Shown: positions 1 to 14,800, numbered from the stretch's first letter. The stretch: 64,000 nucleotides of DNA from Geosiphon pyriformis (GCA_016748015.1 JAAOMT010000139.1:1-64000); one strand, 5' to 3'. A program made the numbers and translations. The notes: generated by a model from the letters alone, not told the origin.

Positions 1-560
1 CAATTCGCGTATATATCCTACTGCTAATCAAATCATAGCTTCTGATTAAAGCTCCATAATTTTACCAGCAGTTTTAGGTTGAGCACAAAACAATCAATCT
101 AATAATCCCACAAGTAAACAAAGAGCAGCTAACAGTGCTAGCCACAACTTGGTATACAGCAACAGCAACAACACCACCACTACAACCACCACCAACATTC
201 GTATATCCGCGTACACAACGTTTTTCACACCTATCGGTATTGCACGCCCGATAGATAACGTTTCTCCTTTCACCAAAACGTCTTCTTCGAACGTCACTCG
301 CTTTAAAGCGGAGCAACGTTATCGAATTAAGACCTTTTTTTGTTTGCCAGAGGTATGAAGGCGGTTATCCTGCACGAACGAACGCTCGAGCCAGGAGGAA
401 GTTATTCAGAATGCTGGATACGTCTCCAGCATTCTCATTTTTCCAAAACTCACCCCCATACTATACGCGGGGGGCGCACGGGTGATCGCAGGTGCAAAGG
501 TGGTCGTCTTATCACATATGTAGCCTTAACTTACTGCTTGTTTTAATTAAACAAAAACAG
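1..560. other. GC-richer unique stretch, no defensible gene
   Basis: This stretch has clearly more G and C than the next 25 kb and is not obviously repeat-derived. The minus strand is open from about 324 down to 94 and encodes a Val/Leu-rich hydrophobic run that could be a membrane segment, but it has no ATG and no convincing splice sites. The plus strand has an overlapping Thr/Asn-rich open frame from 83 to 358, also without an ATG. Either could be an exon of a gene lying outside the window. I cannot decide, so I call no CDS. Confidence 0.3.
408..435. repeat. Perfect 10-bp inverted repeat (hairpin)
   Basis: AGAATGCTGG (408-417) and CCAGCATTCT (426-435) are perfect reverse complements around an 8-base loop. 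They lie in the GC-richer left edge of the window, upstream of a short G-rich patch (about 470-480). No U-tract follows. The function is unknown; it may be a structured RNA, part of a mobile element end, or chance. Confidence 0.45.
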
Positions 561-1480
561 TTTACATAGTAATTTGACGTTTTTTTAATTTTCAAATTTT
601 GATCTCGCCGTTTCTCTCCTATTTTCCTTTTTTGCCTTAAACTGCGACATGTTCAAGTTTGTTATTGTAAATACCAACTATTAGCTTAATACCCTATATT
701 TGCTACACAACGCAAACTGGCCACCACATATCGTAAAATGGTATCATCAACATATCACCATCGTGGTTTATATCACATTCACGTGATTGATGATAACTCC
801 TTAGTCTCTGACCAATTTGCTCAATTTCCTGCGTTTAACTTAAAATCAGTTTTTTTTTAATTTTGTTTTACTTATTACAATAATAGCAATGTATTTTAAT
901 CTAATTATAAGCAATAATATTTCTAATTAAAATAATTACAATAATAACATATTTGTTTAAATAAATAACTAGGTTTTTTGTTATTGATCTTTTAAATATA
1001 AAAAAAGCAAATAAATATTTTTTTATTTCTTTATATTTAGTTTTTTTTATAAGCTATTTCTTTAACACACTCTTTTTTATAAAGTTAATTATAGTAAACA
1101 TTTTTACTACTAGTTTAATTAAAAGAAAAAATAATATGGAAATTTGTTTAAATACAAAAAAAAATTTAACTTATATTTTTAGTAAAAAAAAACAAAAAAA
1201 CTCATAAGATTAAATATTAAAATATTAATTATAAATTTTTTTGTTAATTTTTTAAATATAAAAATGGCTAAATTTGATAAAAATTCTAAATTTATATTTT
1301 AAAGTAATAAAATATATAGTTATAATATTATTATTATTAATAAAAAATTAGATATTAAAAACATAAAAAAACTTTAAATAAAAAAGACTAATTTTATTAA
1401 TAATATAAATACAAATATTTTTTAATATAATTTTTTATAAAAATTTATACTTTATTTTTTTTTATAAATAATAACTAAAC
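560..1480. other. Extremely AT-rich stretch, no gene
   Basis: Nearly all A and T with long homopolymers and no reading frame of note. It borders a decayed LINE 3' end and is probably transposon debris beyond recognition. Confidence 0.6.
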
Positions 1481-1790
1481 ACAACTTAAAACAATATATC
1501 AAATTAAGTAATCTAAACTAAATGTAAATTATGTGCTTTTTATATATAATAATTATTCAAATTAGTTAAAACAATATTATAATCCTATATTAATACTTAA
1601 AAAAAAAAAAAACCTTTATATTTAAAGCAAATACCAAAAACATTTATTTAAACCAAGTATTTTTACAATATTATTAGAAAACAAAAATAATAAACTAATA
1701 ATAACAGAAAACAAAAAGCTATTATAAAAAATAAAACTATTTTTTTTTAATAAAACTCTATATTTAATATAATAAAAAAAATAATCAAGA
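1480..1790 (-). mobile_element. Decayed 3' end of a LINE (C-terminal ORF2 plus tail)
   Basis: Sequence at 1480-1610 aligns by eye with the 3' tail of the better-preserved LINE copy at 37170-37290. The minus-strand reading from about 1813 to 1622 matches the last part of ORF2 position by position (…IKYRVLLKKNSFI… against …VKHCAFMEKHGLI…), with most G and C replaced by A and T. Only about 300 bp remain, so the copy is strongly 5'-truncated. It abuts the start of the long direct repeat at about 1785. Confidence 0.65.
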
Positions 1791-2450
1791 AAAAATTTAA
1801 CTTCAAAAAGCAAATTAAATTGGTATAAATTTAATATATAAGATTAATTTTATAAATATTTTAATTATTATTCTTTTTAAAAAATAACAAGAGAATTTAA
1901 AAGTAAAAAAATAGTTTATATTATTAATAAAAACTAATATATTAATATAATTTTATGTTTTATATTAATACTTTTAGAATTTAATATCAGATATTAATTA
2001 TATTTTTTAATAATTTTTATTTAATAATTTTTAAAACTAATAATCATAAGTAAATACTAATAAATAATTTTTTATCACAAAAATATTCAAATATTTAAAA
2101 GAATTTAAAAAAAAATAAGCAAATTAGAAAAAATTGGATATTTAAAAGTGATTTTTATTATTTTAATTCATATATGATTTGTATATTTAAACATATTTTT
2201 CTAAAACTAAAAGATATATTACTTATATAGCTATTTAAAATAATCAATAATCAGATTAATAATTATATTATTAATTATATTATTAATTAAGTCAATAATT
2301 AGGTTAATAATTAGATTAATAATCTGGTCAATAATCAAGTTAATAATCAAATTAATAATTATTTTCTAAAAATAAAGTAGTTAATTACATGATATTAATA
2401 ACTAATACATATAATAATTAATAAAAACTATGGTTTTAATCATAATATTA
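1785..2450 (-). repeat. Probable LTR of an old Gypsy element (copy 1)
   Basis: This segment of about 660 bp reappears in the same orientation at 21585-22215, with many substitutions but the same landmarks throughout: a shared start near AATAATCAA, an internal stretch AAATATTCAAATA, and a shared end near ACTATGG. It also contains a degenerate internal run of (TTAATAATTAGA)-like units at about 2240-2370. The spacing and the minus-strand Gypsy reverse transcriptase between the two copies suggest they are the two LTRs of one element. TG/CA ends could not be fixed. Confidence 0.6.
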
Positions 2451-3660
2451 TTTTTTCTAAAAAGATTGAACTTTGACAAAATGAAATTATTTATAAAATA
2501 TTATAATTAAAAAGTTTTGTTTAACTAAAACTAACTAGTTTAATAAAAATTTTTTGTTAATATAATATATAAAATTTAAAGTAAAATAAATTTTGTATTC
2601 AAGAGACCAAATTTTTATATAAAAATTTTGGCTTTTTTAACAATAATTAAAACTTTTAAGATATCTAAATATATAATATTCAAATTTTTTGCTTATATTT
2701 TTAAAAATATTTTTTTTAAAAGCTTTATATCTTTTATAATTTTATTAAATTAACTATAGAGTTTTAATTGTTTTTTATATGACAAATTTTTGTTTATAGA
2801 CAAAATTTTTTTAATTGTTTTTTTAAGTGTATTAAAAAGATAATAATATTACTAAAGTTATATATTCAAGCATATATTTATTTAGTTTATTACTAATTTT
2901 TTTTTAATAATAATTTTTTTTAATTTAATTATAGTATATGTTTTATTGTTATTAATTATAATAGTCTGTTTTTCAATAATTAAAATAATATTTAAATAGT
3001 TTTAACCTAATATTTATGAAAAATATTAAAACTATTTTAAATGTTTTAATTCGTATTTTTCTATTATAATTACTTTAAAAAGTATTATTTTAATGTTAGT
3101 TTTTATTAGTAGTGTTGTTATTTTTCCATAAAACAAATAAAAAGACTTATAACTTGTTATATTATAATTTATAGTTCTGTAAATAAAAAAAGTTATGAAC
3201 AATATTTTGTTCTATAAATTTGTTTTTTTACTAGTTTTGGTTAAGATTTTATATAATATTTTATTGAAATATTTTACTAAGTTATTTGTTTAAAAGTAAT
3301 AAAAAAAAATTTTATAATATATTCTTATTTTTTTACAAAGTTCTTTAGTTAATATACTAAAAAAAGTTTTTTTTCTAATAAATAAGTTTTTTAAAACAGT
3401 TATAACAACAAATAATATCTTTATAAATAAAATTGACAATAAAAACTGTTATTTGATCTGGAATAATATTTGCTTTTATTTACTTTATAAGATAGTTAAT
3501 AGCTGTAATAATATATTTATTGTTATTAAAAGTTATTATTAAAAATTTAATAATATTTATATTAATTCTGTTAAATAGTTGGCCAACAGAAATTGAATAT
3601 ATTTTTTTTTTAATTAAGTTTTTTTTAACAAATATTTTTTTTTATATTAACATTTTATAA
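2450..3660 (-). mobile_element. Decayed Gypsy interior (3' part, probably integrase region)
   Basis: AT-rich sequence between the probable LTR and the decayed LINE at 3660. Position implies it is the distal pol region of the minus-strand Gypsy element whose reverse transcriptase lies at 8240-8640. No motif survives well enough to name. Confidence 0.35.
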
Positions 3661-6600
3661 ATAAGATCCAAATCCTATCTAGTATAATAGATTAAATTAA
3701 GTGATTTAAATTAGATACAAATTATGTATTTTCTATATGTGACTAGTCATTTAGGCCAATTAGAACAACACTATAAATCTATCTTAACAGAAATTACACA
3801 ATTAGTACTAAAAAAAAACTACAGAGTTTATAAAAATCAAAACTAATATTATGTATCTTTGTAATTCCAAGCAATTTAACAATATTAACAAAAAGCAAAG
3901 ACAAAAAACCACAGATATTAAAAATTACAGAATTATTATATGCAATCAAACTTTTTTTTTCCATAAATATCTTATATTTAGTTCTTACTAATTATATATT
4001 AATTTAATAAACTATCTTTAAGCTTTATACTAATTCAATAACTTTTTTGCTAATAGTTTTGCCACAGCCAAAAACAAAGACAGCTTCTAAATACTATTTT
4101 TTAAACTCAAAATTTTTATACAATACAGTATACATAGTATTATTAAATATATATACTAAAAGCAATTGTAAAATACAAAACAATAACAAATTTAAATCTA
4201 ATACAAAATTTTATTAGAAAAATATAAATCAATTAGGTTTTTGTAAACATTAGAGTCTATTATATATATAAAAAAATAATCAAAAAACTCAACTTCTTTA
4301 CAATATAAACACAATATACTGAAATATTTTTTATCATATAAGTATTTTTAAATAGCAACTGATAAACAATAATATAAAGTCTTTATAAAATATGAGTGTA
4401 AACTAGCCATATCTTTACTTATAAAACCAAATATTATATGCAAGTTAGAATGTCAAATTGATAGAATCCAAACCCAATTCATATCTTTAATTATGTCTTT
4501 ACAAATAATACTAAAACCAAATCCAACTTTTTAATAAATATAATGAACAGTTCTAAATATATTATAAATAAAATAATAAACATTCTTAAATACTATTATT
4601 CTACTAGTACTAATATATTTTTCTTTAACAAAAACAAAAAGTAATATATTTAAACATAAAACAAAATTAGCTAGCATGTTATATTTATTATCTATAATAT
4701 CTAAATGGTTTTTAATTTTAATTTATAAAATAATAAGCTTCTTATATTTAACAAAGTTTACAATACTATGTTTTTTAAGCCAATAGTAATTACAAAAGTT
4801 AGATAAAATTATATTCAATTCTATAATATATGCATTCAAAGTAGTCTGACTATCTAAATATATTTTAATACTACTGAAAACTAGAATATACTCTAAAACC
4901 AAGACAATTATCTGTAATTTTGCCATTGTAAAAGATACCAAACCACCAATTTTAACACTAATACTTAGATCTAAATCAACAAAAAATACAGTTGTACTAC
5001 ACTTTATTTCACATATACCCAAGTTCTTTAAAAATTTATTTGTGTAAATATTAATATTATTCAAACTAACACCAAAGAAATATTGTCTTACTATAGAAAA
5101 TTCATTAATACCAAAAATATTTAAAAGTTAGAAGACACTAATAGGTGGCTAAACAGCAGAATAAAGAATAAGATTAACTAAGTAATTATATGCTAACTTG
5201 AACCAAACAGAAACTAAGCCCTTATAATTAAGTCTTTTTTAATAATAAAAACTTTTTTAATCAAATATTGACTCTTTTTTATTATACAATTGTTTAATAA
5301 AAACAATACCAAATTTTTTAAATAAACAAAAATATTATAAAACATTAAATCTTTTAAAACAAAAAACATAGGAGTACCACCAGAAAAATAAAATACAGAA
5401 GAAAAATAATTAGTAAAGAAGACACTATAATCTAGAAAAAATTTTATCATATTAGCCAAAAAATTGTTAATCAAACTAATTTTCAATTTCATAAAGTATT
5501 ATAAAAAATAAATAGGAAATCAACTTAAAATCTGCAAATCTAAAAATTTATGATCAAAAAAATGACTGAAAACTCTATTAGTATTTAAAAAACTCAATAT
5601 AAAAGCCAATTTACTTTCTGCTTGCATTTACTTAAATAATTTTAAGCCATATAAAAATGAATAATAAAAAGTTTTATTGAAAAAATTCTTAGATAAACCA
5701 GTTTTTATCTTCAAATTTTTTCTAATCAATGTATTTTATTTGTTATATATACTTTTAGAGATAAAACTAAACTAAATTCTATAACTAACAATAAATTGAA
5801 GCACAGTCAAAATTAAATAAAAGAACTGCTTGTCCAAAATAGTTTTTTTCAAGACCATATTGGTAAAAAACCTGATATTTAAATAAGTTTTTTTTAAATT
5901 AGGTTTGAATAAATCTTTACAAAACAGAAAAATACTAAGATATCTATGAAACTCTCTATTCTATACTATAAATATTAGCAGATCACTAATCAATAATAAA
6001 GCATTCCTAATCTTTCAGTTAATAGGAATAGTTACTGTTTTTTCATTATTAATTAAAATATTATTGATATTAAAAAACTCACTTGTAATATTTAAAATAT
6101 ATTAAGTAATAATTTAATCACATTTTATCTAAATTATGTCATCACAAAAGCACTAGCTATCAGAAATAAAATTAATCTGTTCTGGTTTTCTATTCAGTCA
6201 GTTTTGGCTACAAACTTAGTATTAATATAATAATCATACAAACTTTTATGTTTTTTAATTTTATATAGGAAAGAATTATAGAAAATTCTCTAAAGCAGAG
6301 AAAAGAAAACCTTATTCTGATCCAGACTATTATGTACTTAGTACTTATTAGCCAACTCATAATTAGTCATAATCTAGTTAATCCTATTATTGTAAATATC
6401 TTTAAAAAACCTAATGAATCATTTACACATTTTAATCTAAACTAAACTATTTTTCAAATGATGTTAATCAACAGAATCATAGATTTTTTACATATTTTAT
6501 AAGACCAGCCAAAGTTTATAACTCTTTTTCAAAACATTTTCAATTACTGAATTAACTACAAAAATAGAAAACTAAATAATAATGCTCTTCAATACAGAAA

Positions 6601-7190
6601 AATTGTCATCATAAAAAACATTGAATCTACTATAAGCCAAGAAAATTCTATTAAAAAAAATCTTAGAAAAAATTTTACAAGCTGTTTTAATTAATATAAT
6701 TGGTTTAGTATTAATTAAATATATTTTTCCACTCATAAGATTTAAAAATTATTAACACCTAAGTTTTTTTTAAAAGTTAAGATACAAACTTATGTACCAA
6801 ATAAAAGTTCAAAAAATCTAAAAACATAACAAAAATATAACTATCACAATATTTTTATAGCTCATTTATAATATTAAACAAATTAACAGTCTTTTTATTA
6901 GACAAGTCTTTAATTATATATATTATATTATTATAATTAATAACATTTATAACATTGAAAAAAACAGTATTATCAATATAAGCCAATAGCAGATATTAAT
7001 AATACCATAGATTGAAAACACTATCCAATACCAATCTTTTTCTTGTTCAATCTTCTATAATTATATTAATTCTAGATTTAGTCTCAACAGAATTCAGAAC
7101 CAATTCATTATTAATAACCCAATAATTCAATATGATTTTCTAAAAAAAACACTTCAATATACTTTTGAGCAAATATTACAAGTTTTAATG
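3660..7190 (-). mobile_element. Decayed LINE, 5'-truncated, minus strand
   Basis: The 3' tail at 3660-3790 matches 37170-37290 almost base by base (GTGACTAG, GGCCAAT, AGAACAACACTAT shared). Minus-strand readings at 5064-4723 and 5492-5214 match the RNase H domain and the segment before it in ORF2 of the element at 32178-36867; examples are IYTNKF for VYTDGS and YLDSQTTLNA for FSDSQAALNA. At about 6136-6165 the minus strand still shows the reverse transcriptase FVDD box, broken by a one-base deletion. By distance from the 3' end the copy stops around the middle of ORF2. The left and right boundaries are approximate. Confidence 0.75.
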
Positions 7191-10100
7191 TATTTAACAA
7201 TATTTTTTTTAAGATAAGTTAATAATAACAAACTAAAATTTTCTAAATTGTTTTTGTTTTTCCAAAGTGTCTAATTAATAGATTAATATGTATATTATAA
7301 ATTACAATTTTTCTTTTTTTAAATCTTATAATTTTTTAAAAACAATTAGAATTTTTTTTATTTCTTTTGTATAATTGTTTTTAATGAATCTAATAAAAAT
7401 TTGATTATTTATATAAATGTTTTTTTTGTTGTTAAGTATAATTTAATGAGTATTATTCTTTATCCAAAAATTTTATTAAGGTAGAATAGTTGTCCAAGTT
7501 TATTATTATGTTTAATTAAAACAATTATACTAATAATTAAGTTAATTTAGAAATAGTTGTGTTATCAATTAATAATAAATTTGAAAAAAACATTAATATT
7601 TTGATAATTAGCTCTTTTATAATATTGTATATTATAGTCAAATTTATCTAATTAGAATATCTAGTAAGTTAATCATTTATATTCTAATTTTTTTTTATTA
7701 TATAGCTAAATTAATGTTTAATAATTTGTTATTACTAAGAATTTGATATCAAAAAAATATTATTTTAGTAATTAATAGTCAAAACTACTATTAAATATTT
7801 TTATTTAATAATTGAGTAATTTTTTTTTGCTGAAAAAAGTATTTTATTGATATATGCTATTATATGTTTCTTATTATTATCATTTTTTTAAAAGAAATAA
7901 TACCAAGTATAAAGCCAGATATGTCAGTATAAAAAATAAAAGATTAGTTTAGATTAAATTATTTGAAAATGAGTTCAATAGTAAGTTTTTTTTTTAGAAT
8001 TTTAAAAGTTTTTTGTTAATATATATTCTAATAATAATTAATATTTTTTCTAAATAGTTAATTTAAATATGCAATAATTTTGGAAAAATTTTTGATAAAT
8101 TTCTGATAATAAGAGATTAAACCAAAAAAAAAGTATATTTCAGATATATTTATTGATTGTTTAAGATTTTGGACTTTTTTGTCTTGACAAAATCAAAAAA
8201 ATTTCTTTTTTTTATAATAAAATAACCAAAAAACTAAGTATATTATTATCTAAAAAATAATTTTATTGGATTAATTTTTAGGCCAATATTTCTTAAAAGA
8301 TTAAAAACTTTTTACAAATATTTAAAATATTTATTTTAAGTTTTTGAATATATTATTATGTTGTTTAAATAAATTAAAACAAAATCTTTATTAATTAATT
8401 CAAATATTTTATCTATTAATTAATTCAAATATTTTATCTATTAATTATTGAAAAATAAGAGAAGTATTTATTAATCCAAAAAATATAATTATAAATTTAT
8501 ATGTACTATACTTTGTAATAAAAACAGTTTTTTTATAATTCTTTAAATCTATTTTTACTTATCAAAATTTAATTATTAAAAAAAAGCAGCATTATAAAAC
8601 TTATCTAGTATTATATTAATTTTGAGAAGTAAATATATGTTTTTTTTAATAATATTTAATTAACAATAATCAATATAAAAGTGTAAAGTTTTTTTTTTTT
8701 GAAAACTATTATTATTAAAAAAATTTATTTACTTTTGGTTTTTTATATAAATCCAAGTTTTTTTATTTGTTTAATCTTTTTTTTAATAAACTTATTATTG
8801 TGATAATTGAATTAATATGATTTTAAATAAATAAAATAAATTTTTTTGGTGGTAATAATATATTAATTTATATTAATTTGTCTAAAAATATTTTTTTTTT
8901 TAAGGATTACTGGACTGTTTTAATTAGTAAATTTTCAAGATTTTTTTTTTTGAAAAAAATTTTTTTGTTTTATTATTAATGATTATATCTTTGAGAATTT
9001 ATTTTTAAATAATTTTTGTACTTTTTTTATCTTTTTTAAAAGTATTAAGCAATGAATTTTTAATCTTTGTAATAGATTTGACAAAACATATATTTATTAC
9101 AAAAAAAATATAATAATTTATTATACTAGTATTATGTACAAAAACCATATTATTAATAGTTATATTTGGCTTTCTTGTCAGGTTTTTTGCTAAAAATTCT
9201 TTAAAGAATGTTATAATAAGATTAATAAATTATCTTATTATTAACTATAAATTTTTTTTGTTAATTTTAATATTGTTTAAGAATTTGCTATTGCTTAAAA
9301 AAATAATATAGATAAGTTTAATAGTCTTTTTTTATTTTTATTTTTATTATTTTTATTATTTTTTAATTTTTTTAATTTTTTTCTTGTTTTGGTTTTAATT
9401 TTGAAAAAATTATTCAATAATAATACTTAATTATAATAAGTTTTTTATCATATTTGATAGTTAATTTACAGAGTTTATAATCAAATAAAGCTTTAACTTT
9501 CTTAAATTATTTATTATTTACAATAATAATATATTTCTTAACCTTTAAAACTTTTATGTTAATTTTAATACAAATTCTATTAATTTGAACAAAAACAATT
9601 TTGGATATAACAAAATTTTTTTTTTATTATTATGTATATTAATTATTAGTCTGTTTGAAAGTTCATTAATTTTTTTTAATAACTTCTAAAAAGTATTTAG
9701 TAATAATACTAACAAAGAATTTACTGTTTAAAATCAGATTAATAAAATAATTAATCATTTGTATTTTATAAATTAATAAGATAAAATTGCTATTATTAAC
9801 AATTTCTGCTTAGTAAGAGTATTTATTAGTCTTTAAGGTCTTTTTTTTAAAATCAGGAATTTGTAAAAATCTTTTTTAAACTATAAGTAAGTTATTAATT
9901 AGCCAAAAATAATGTATATTAAAGTTTTATAAGATCTTTTATAATAAAATAAAATTTAGATTTTTGTATAATTTTTAAGAGTTTTAACTTAAAAAAATTT
10001 ATAAAAATTTTGCTTTTGAGAATTTATTGTTATTAGCCATAAATATTGATGTTTTGTTAAAATTTGAGATAAATTCAACTTTGGCTTTTTTTTTCTTGTA

Positions 10101-10920
10101 AAGATAGAAAAATTAATAACTAATTAATTTATATTATAATCATTATTAATTAAGTTAAAAGAATAAAAAAAGTTTTTTTCTGGTTGACTTGTACTTTTAC
10201 TCTTTGAAAGTGCATTTATTAATTTAAAAACTAATAAGCAGTGGCTTAAATTAAGAAATTTTTTTTAAAAAAATTCAGATTAATAAGATTTAGTCTTTAA
10301 TTTAAAATATTGTTATTATTAAATCTGTTATTTTAATTGTTATTGTTTCTAAGAATTAAAGAAAGCAAAAGAAAATTGTTGTAATCTTTTAAAAAGTGTT
10401 TGGTTAATTTATAGTAATAATACACAAGTGGATTATAATTTTATTGTCTTTAATTATAAGATGACTATTAAAATTGATTATAATAAAGTTTAAATTTAGG
10501 TTTTTAGAACTATTAATTTTTTTTACTGTTTAAGCTAAAAATTCCAACAATTAGACAAAATTAATAGTAAGTTTATCTATTAATTGTTTATTGAAGTTTT
10601 GTGTTTGGACAAAAAAAAATAGCAGTTATTTAAAAAGCAAAAACCAGAATAAAAGCAAAGGCAAAAACTAGAAATGTGTTTTTTAAATACATTTTTTGAT
10701 TGTCTTTTATTCTTTAAGTGGGTTTAATAGTCATATTTATTATAAAATTATCTTTTAAAGCCAAAAAAAACCAGAAAGTATAAGATAGATTAGTTCTCAA
10801 ATTTTTTGTTTTTTAGTTTAGTTTTTTTTAGTATTTATTTATTTAATTAGCTTTTATAGCTTTAATGTATTTAATTACAACTTTACCAAAGTTTTGTGTT
10901 TTTTTTATAGTTTTATATGC
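7190..10920 (-). mobile_element. Decayed Ty3/Gypsy pol, minus strand
   Basis: The minus-strand reading at about 8388-8341 gives LIYLNNIIIYSKT, the Gypsy YLDDI box with both Asp changed to Asn (GAT to AAT). The following 8340-8240 gives VFNLLRNIGLKINPIK, the usual segment after it. The upstream gag/protease part should lie towards 10,920, and the element apparently continues across the plus-strand Gypsy insertion at 20,640-21,585. A 28-bp tandem duplication sits at 8392-8447. No intact frame remains. Confidence 0.65.
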
Positions 10921-11890
10921 TGTTATTTAAGTAGAAAAATTAATTCAAAACTATTAAAAAAACTTGACTAATATATAATAATATAAAATAATACAAGATA
11001 ATATACAATAAAATAAAATAACACAAAATAACTAGTTATAATATAGGATAGCTATTTATAACATAAAAAAATAAAGCAATAATAGAAATAATAAGTAATA
11101 GCTAATAATAACAAGCTATTAAAAATAATTTTATAAAATTAAAAATATATATAAACACAAATAGTTTTAGTAAATAAAAAAACAAACAGAAAAACAAAAA
11201 TTACTTTTCTTTTAAATATTGTAAAAACATAGTCTAAAATTAACTTTATATATATTTTTGTAAATCAATCTAATAAAATATTTTTATTTTAAATTATTAG
11301 TATATAATTCCAATATTCTGATTATTAAAAATAAAATCAATTGTTTTTGTTATCTTTGTTTTAAGCCAGATGCTATTAATATAAAATAGTTTTGAAACTT
11401 TAATAACTTGGACTAATTGTTTTTAATTATAATAATTAACAGTATTAATTTCTCTTTTCTTTTTTTTTTATTCTTTTTATATTTTTTATTTTTTATTTTT
11501 TTTATTTTATTTTTTTATATAAAGTAACAATATTGAAAATTTATTGTCTAAAAATAGATTTTGTAATAGCCTAGTAAAAAAAGAAAGTTTTTTTTAAGTT
11601 TAAATATTAACTTTATTTTATTAGCTTACCAAAAAAGTAAAAAAACAATATTAAATTCTAATAATTGTATTTATTAGCTTAGAGAAAAATACAACAAAAA
11701 CAGCATAATTACAAAAACTAAAACTCTATAATAAAAAACTTAATAAGTATAACTTTAGATAAAAAAAACCTTCAAAAATTGATAACTAACTTAATTAAAA
11801 AAACTATTATATTAATACTTAATTAGTTTTTATTATTAAATTATAAACACCAAAAGATATGATTCTATTCTACCAAATTTATCTATAATA
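10921..11890 (+). repeat. 5' LTR of the plus-strand Gypsy element
   Basis: Starts TGTTATTTAAG and aligns along its whole length with 19647-20640. Shared blocks include CTATTAAAAAAAC followed by TGACTAATA, and TTTTAATAACTTGGAC with small changes. The 3' end is approximate. Confidence 0.75.
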
Positions 11891-14800
11891 TATAATGCTT
11901 TTTGTAAAGTTATAAAATCCACAAAGACAGAACAACTTGAAAATTTATAAAAAATAACAACTATTAAAATAATCAAAAAAGATTATTTGTCTTTTAGAAA
12001 AATATTATATTAATATTTTTAAAAAAACTTAGGAATCTCAAAAGAAATATTTACAGCTAAAAATAATTTTCTTTATTATGTATACACTAAAATTTACTAC
12101 TATTTAAGCAAAACAGCAAATATTGAAAAACTTGAAAAACAAATTTACCAAAATTTGCTGTTGTATTTAACTTTAACTATTAAAAAAAAATTATGAAAAC
12201 TTTTTTTTTTATTGACAAAAAAATTGAGAAATACATATAATATTAATATCTATAGCTTAAAAAAATTACAACACAAAAGCTTCTTCTAAAAAATTTGAGT
12301 TAAATACAGAAAACAATATTTAATAACAATCTATACAAAAAAAACTCTAACTTATAGTAAACAAAAAGTTAAGATTCTTTTTATCAACAATAATATCTTA
12401 TCATCAAACTTTAAAAAGCAGAATTTTATTAAATTAACTAAACAGTTTACAGCCAAAAACTCCAAAAACTCTTGAAAATCTTTATTTTTAAGACTTTAAT
12501 AGAAATTTTTAGACCAAATTATTAAAAAAATACAGAATACTGTTTGAAAATCTTACTTTTACAATAAATATTATTTATCAAAATATCTCTTTATAGAAAC
12601 ACAAACATTAAAACCACTAGCTGAATTAACAACTATTTTTTTTAAAAAAATATTACTATTTTAATTTATTATAATAATTAACAAAAGAAAACAATTAATC
12701 TTAAATTCAACAAAATAATTGAACATATTTCTGTTAATACCCTATTTATTAATAAATAAACAATTCTTTATTATTCTAATTATGGCTTACAAGATTGAAA
12801 AAATTCTCTGATAAAGAAAAAAATACATATATATAGATTATAATAGCCAAAAAAGTAAATATAATCAACAATTAAGATAAAACCAAAACAATTTAAGTTT
12901 TATTTTTTTTCTTAACTGAAACTACAAACTTATAATACCAAAGTCTTAATAAAAAGCCAATTGACTTTATCACTTTTAAATTTGTCTTTTTATAATATTT
13001 CTGTAACTTTAATATTCTAATTTAACTACAGAATTAATTTAGCATGATAAAACAAAAAAACTATAAAACAGTTACCACTTATCTTGACTGATTCAATTAA
13101 ATTCTTTGTCAAATTTAAACTATTAAATAAAACTATTATATATCTGGCCAAATTCTGAATCAGTTTATTAAAAAAATTAAAAAACTATATTTTTCAATCT
13201 GTTAAATCTTAATATTAATATTTATTTGTAATTTTGAATTAGTGAAATAAAAAATCAATCACACTCAAACTGTTAATTTAGCAATAAATAAAATCTCTAA
13301 TATCAACATAAAACTTATCTAATTAAATAAAAAATTAAAAAATTTTTTGTTAAAATTCCGAAATATACTAGTTTTTACAACACAAAAAAAAACAATAATA
13401 CTATAAAGTATCAACAATAATAATAATGTTAACAGCAACAACAATACTGAAAACAGGATTTATATAATTGTTATTATTATTAAAAATCTGATTATATTGC
13501 AAAAAATTGCTGTAAAAAACTATTAGATTAAAATTATAAAAACCAATATTAGCAATAATCTAAATATTTACAATTCATAAAATTCTAATACCTTTTTTAA
13601 TATTAATAATTACAATATTTACTTTAGCTATTCCAAAATTATTATCAATATTTATAAATATTATTATAAATATTATTCTAATATTAAGTTTTATAATATA
13701 ATAATTTAAAACTCCAAATTATTAATTATAATTAAAAATAATAAAATAACAATAGAAATTAAACTCAATTCTTTACAATACTATTTTAAATTATAAATTA
13801 TAACAACTTATTATTTCAAGTAATCCCACTAAAATATTTAAACTAAATTTTATATTTTGGTTTTATAAAATTTCAAATTTTGATAATATTATACTTTTAA
13901 AAAAAAAAGTTGTAATTAAAATTTCTAAATTTTTTTTTTTAATAATGATTAGATTATTTTTAATATAATTTTCTCAACTATAATTACTGAAAATAAAACT
14001 TTTACAGTCATATTTTTATTCAATATTAACACTTTGAACATCTTTAATCTTTTTAGTAAAACTGCTATTAATTAGAATAAATCATAATAACAATATATAT
14101 AAATATCAAAATAGGACAAATAAACATTAAATTGATACTCAATAGTAAATTAACTGGTAGCATAATTACAAAACAACTCATGAATTAATTAAGTTATTAA
14201 GTAAATTGTGTTGTTATTGCTAGAATAATTACTGCAAATAGAAGTATTAAAACATTAATCAAAAAAATTAAATATTTTTCTTTTAAAATTAATAGAATTA
14301 AAATCTTTATAAAAGTTTTTGTTATAAAAGCCACTTAGTATTAAGCTCTTATAAAAAATGATTGGCTAATTAAAGTCTATATTATACTTGATTAAAATAT
14401 ATAAAAACTTCAAAATATCTTTAACAGATAATATATTAGAGTACCAATTATATGTAAATATTTTAAAACAATAGTTCTAAAACAATTTCTAATATAATTT
14501 AAAAAAACTATTTTACAACTAATCTTAGAAACTTATTAAGTTTTTTAAGTTAATAATTTTAAAATAAAGCTACTACTATTACCTATATAAGAAAAATAAA
14601 ATAAAAAGAAAACCAATAAAAAGCTACCAACATTAATCTTAATTTATCTATTTTCAAATCAAAAAAATCAACTATATTGACTCTTAAAATTAATCTGTAT
14701 TAATTATGAAAAAAAATTATTCTTAATAAATATTTATATAAGAAATAATAAAATATGGCCAATTATTATTAGATATTATTACTGCTTTTATATATTAAAA

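Noticed and set aside
94-324. Minus-strand frame with a Val/Leu run, considered a membrane protein exon
   Set aside because: No ATG, the hydrophobic run comes from a GTT/GTG/TTG triplet repeat, and no splice partner is visible.
2240-2370. Regularly spaced AT-rich repeats, considered as CRISPR-like or satellite
   Set aside because: Units of about 12 bp are degenerate, have no unique spacers and lie inside a probable LTR of a eukaryotic element.
8392-8447. Tandem 28-bp duplication, considered as an array
   Set aside because: Only two copies, inside decayed Gypsy pol; a simple replication slip.
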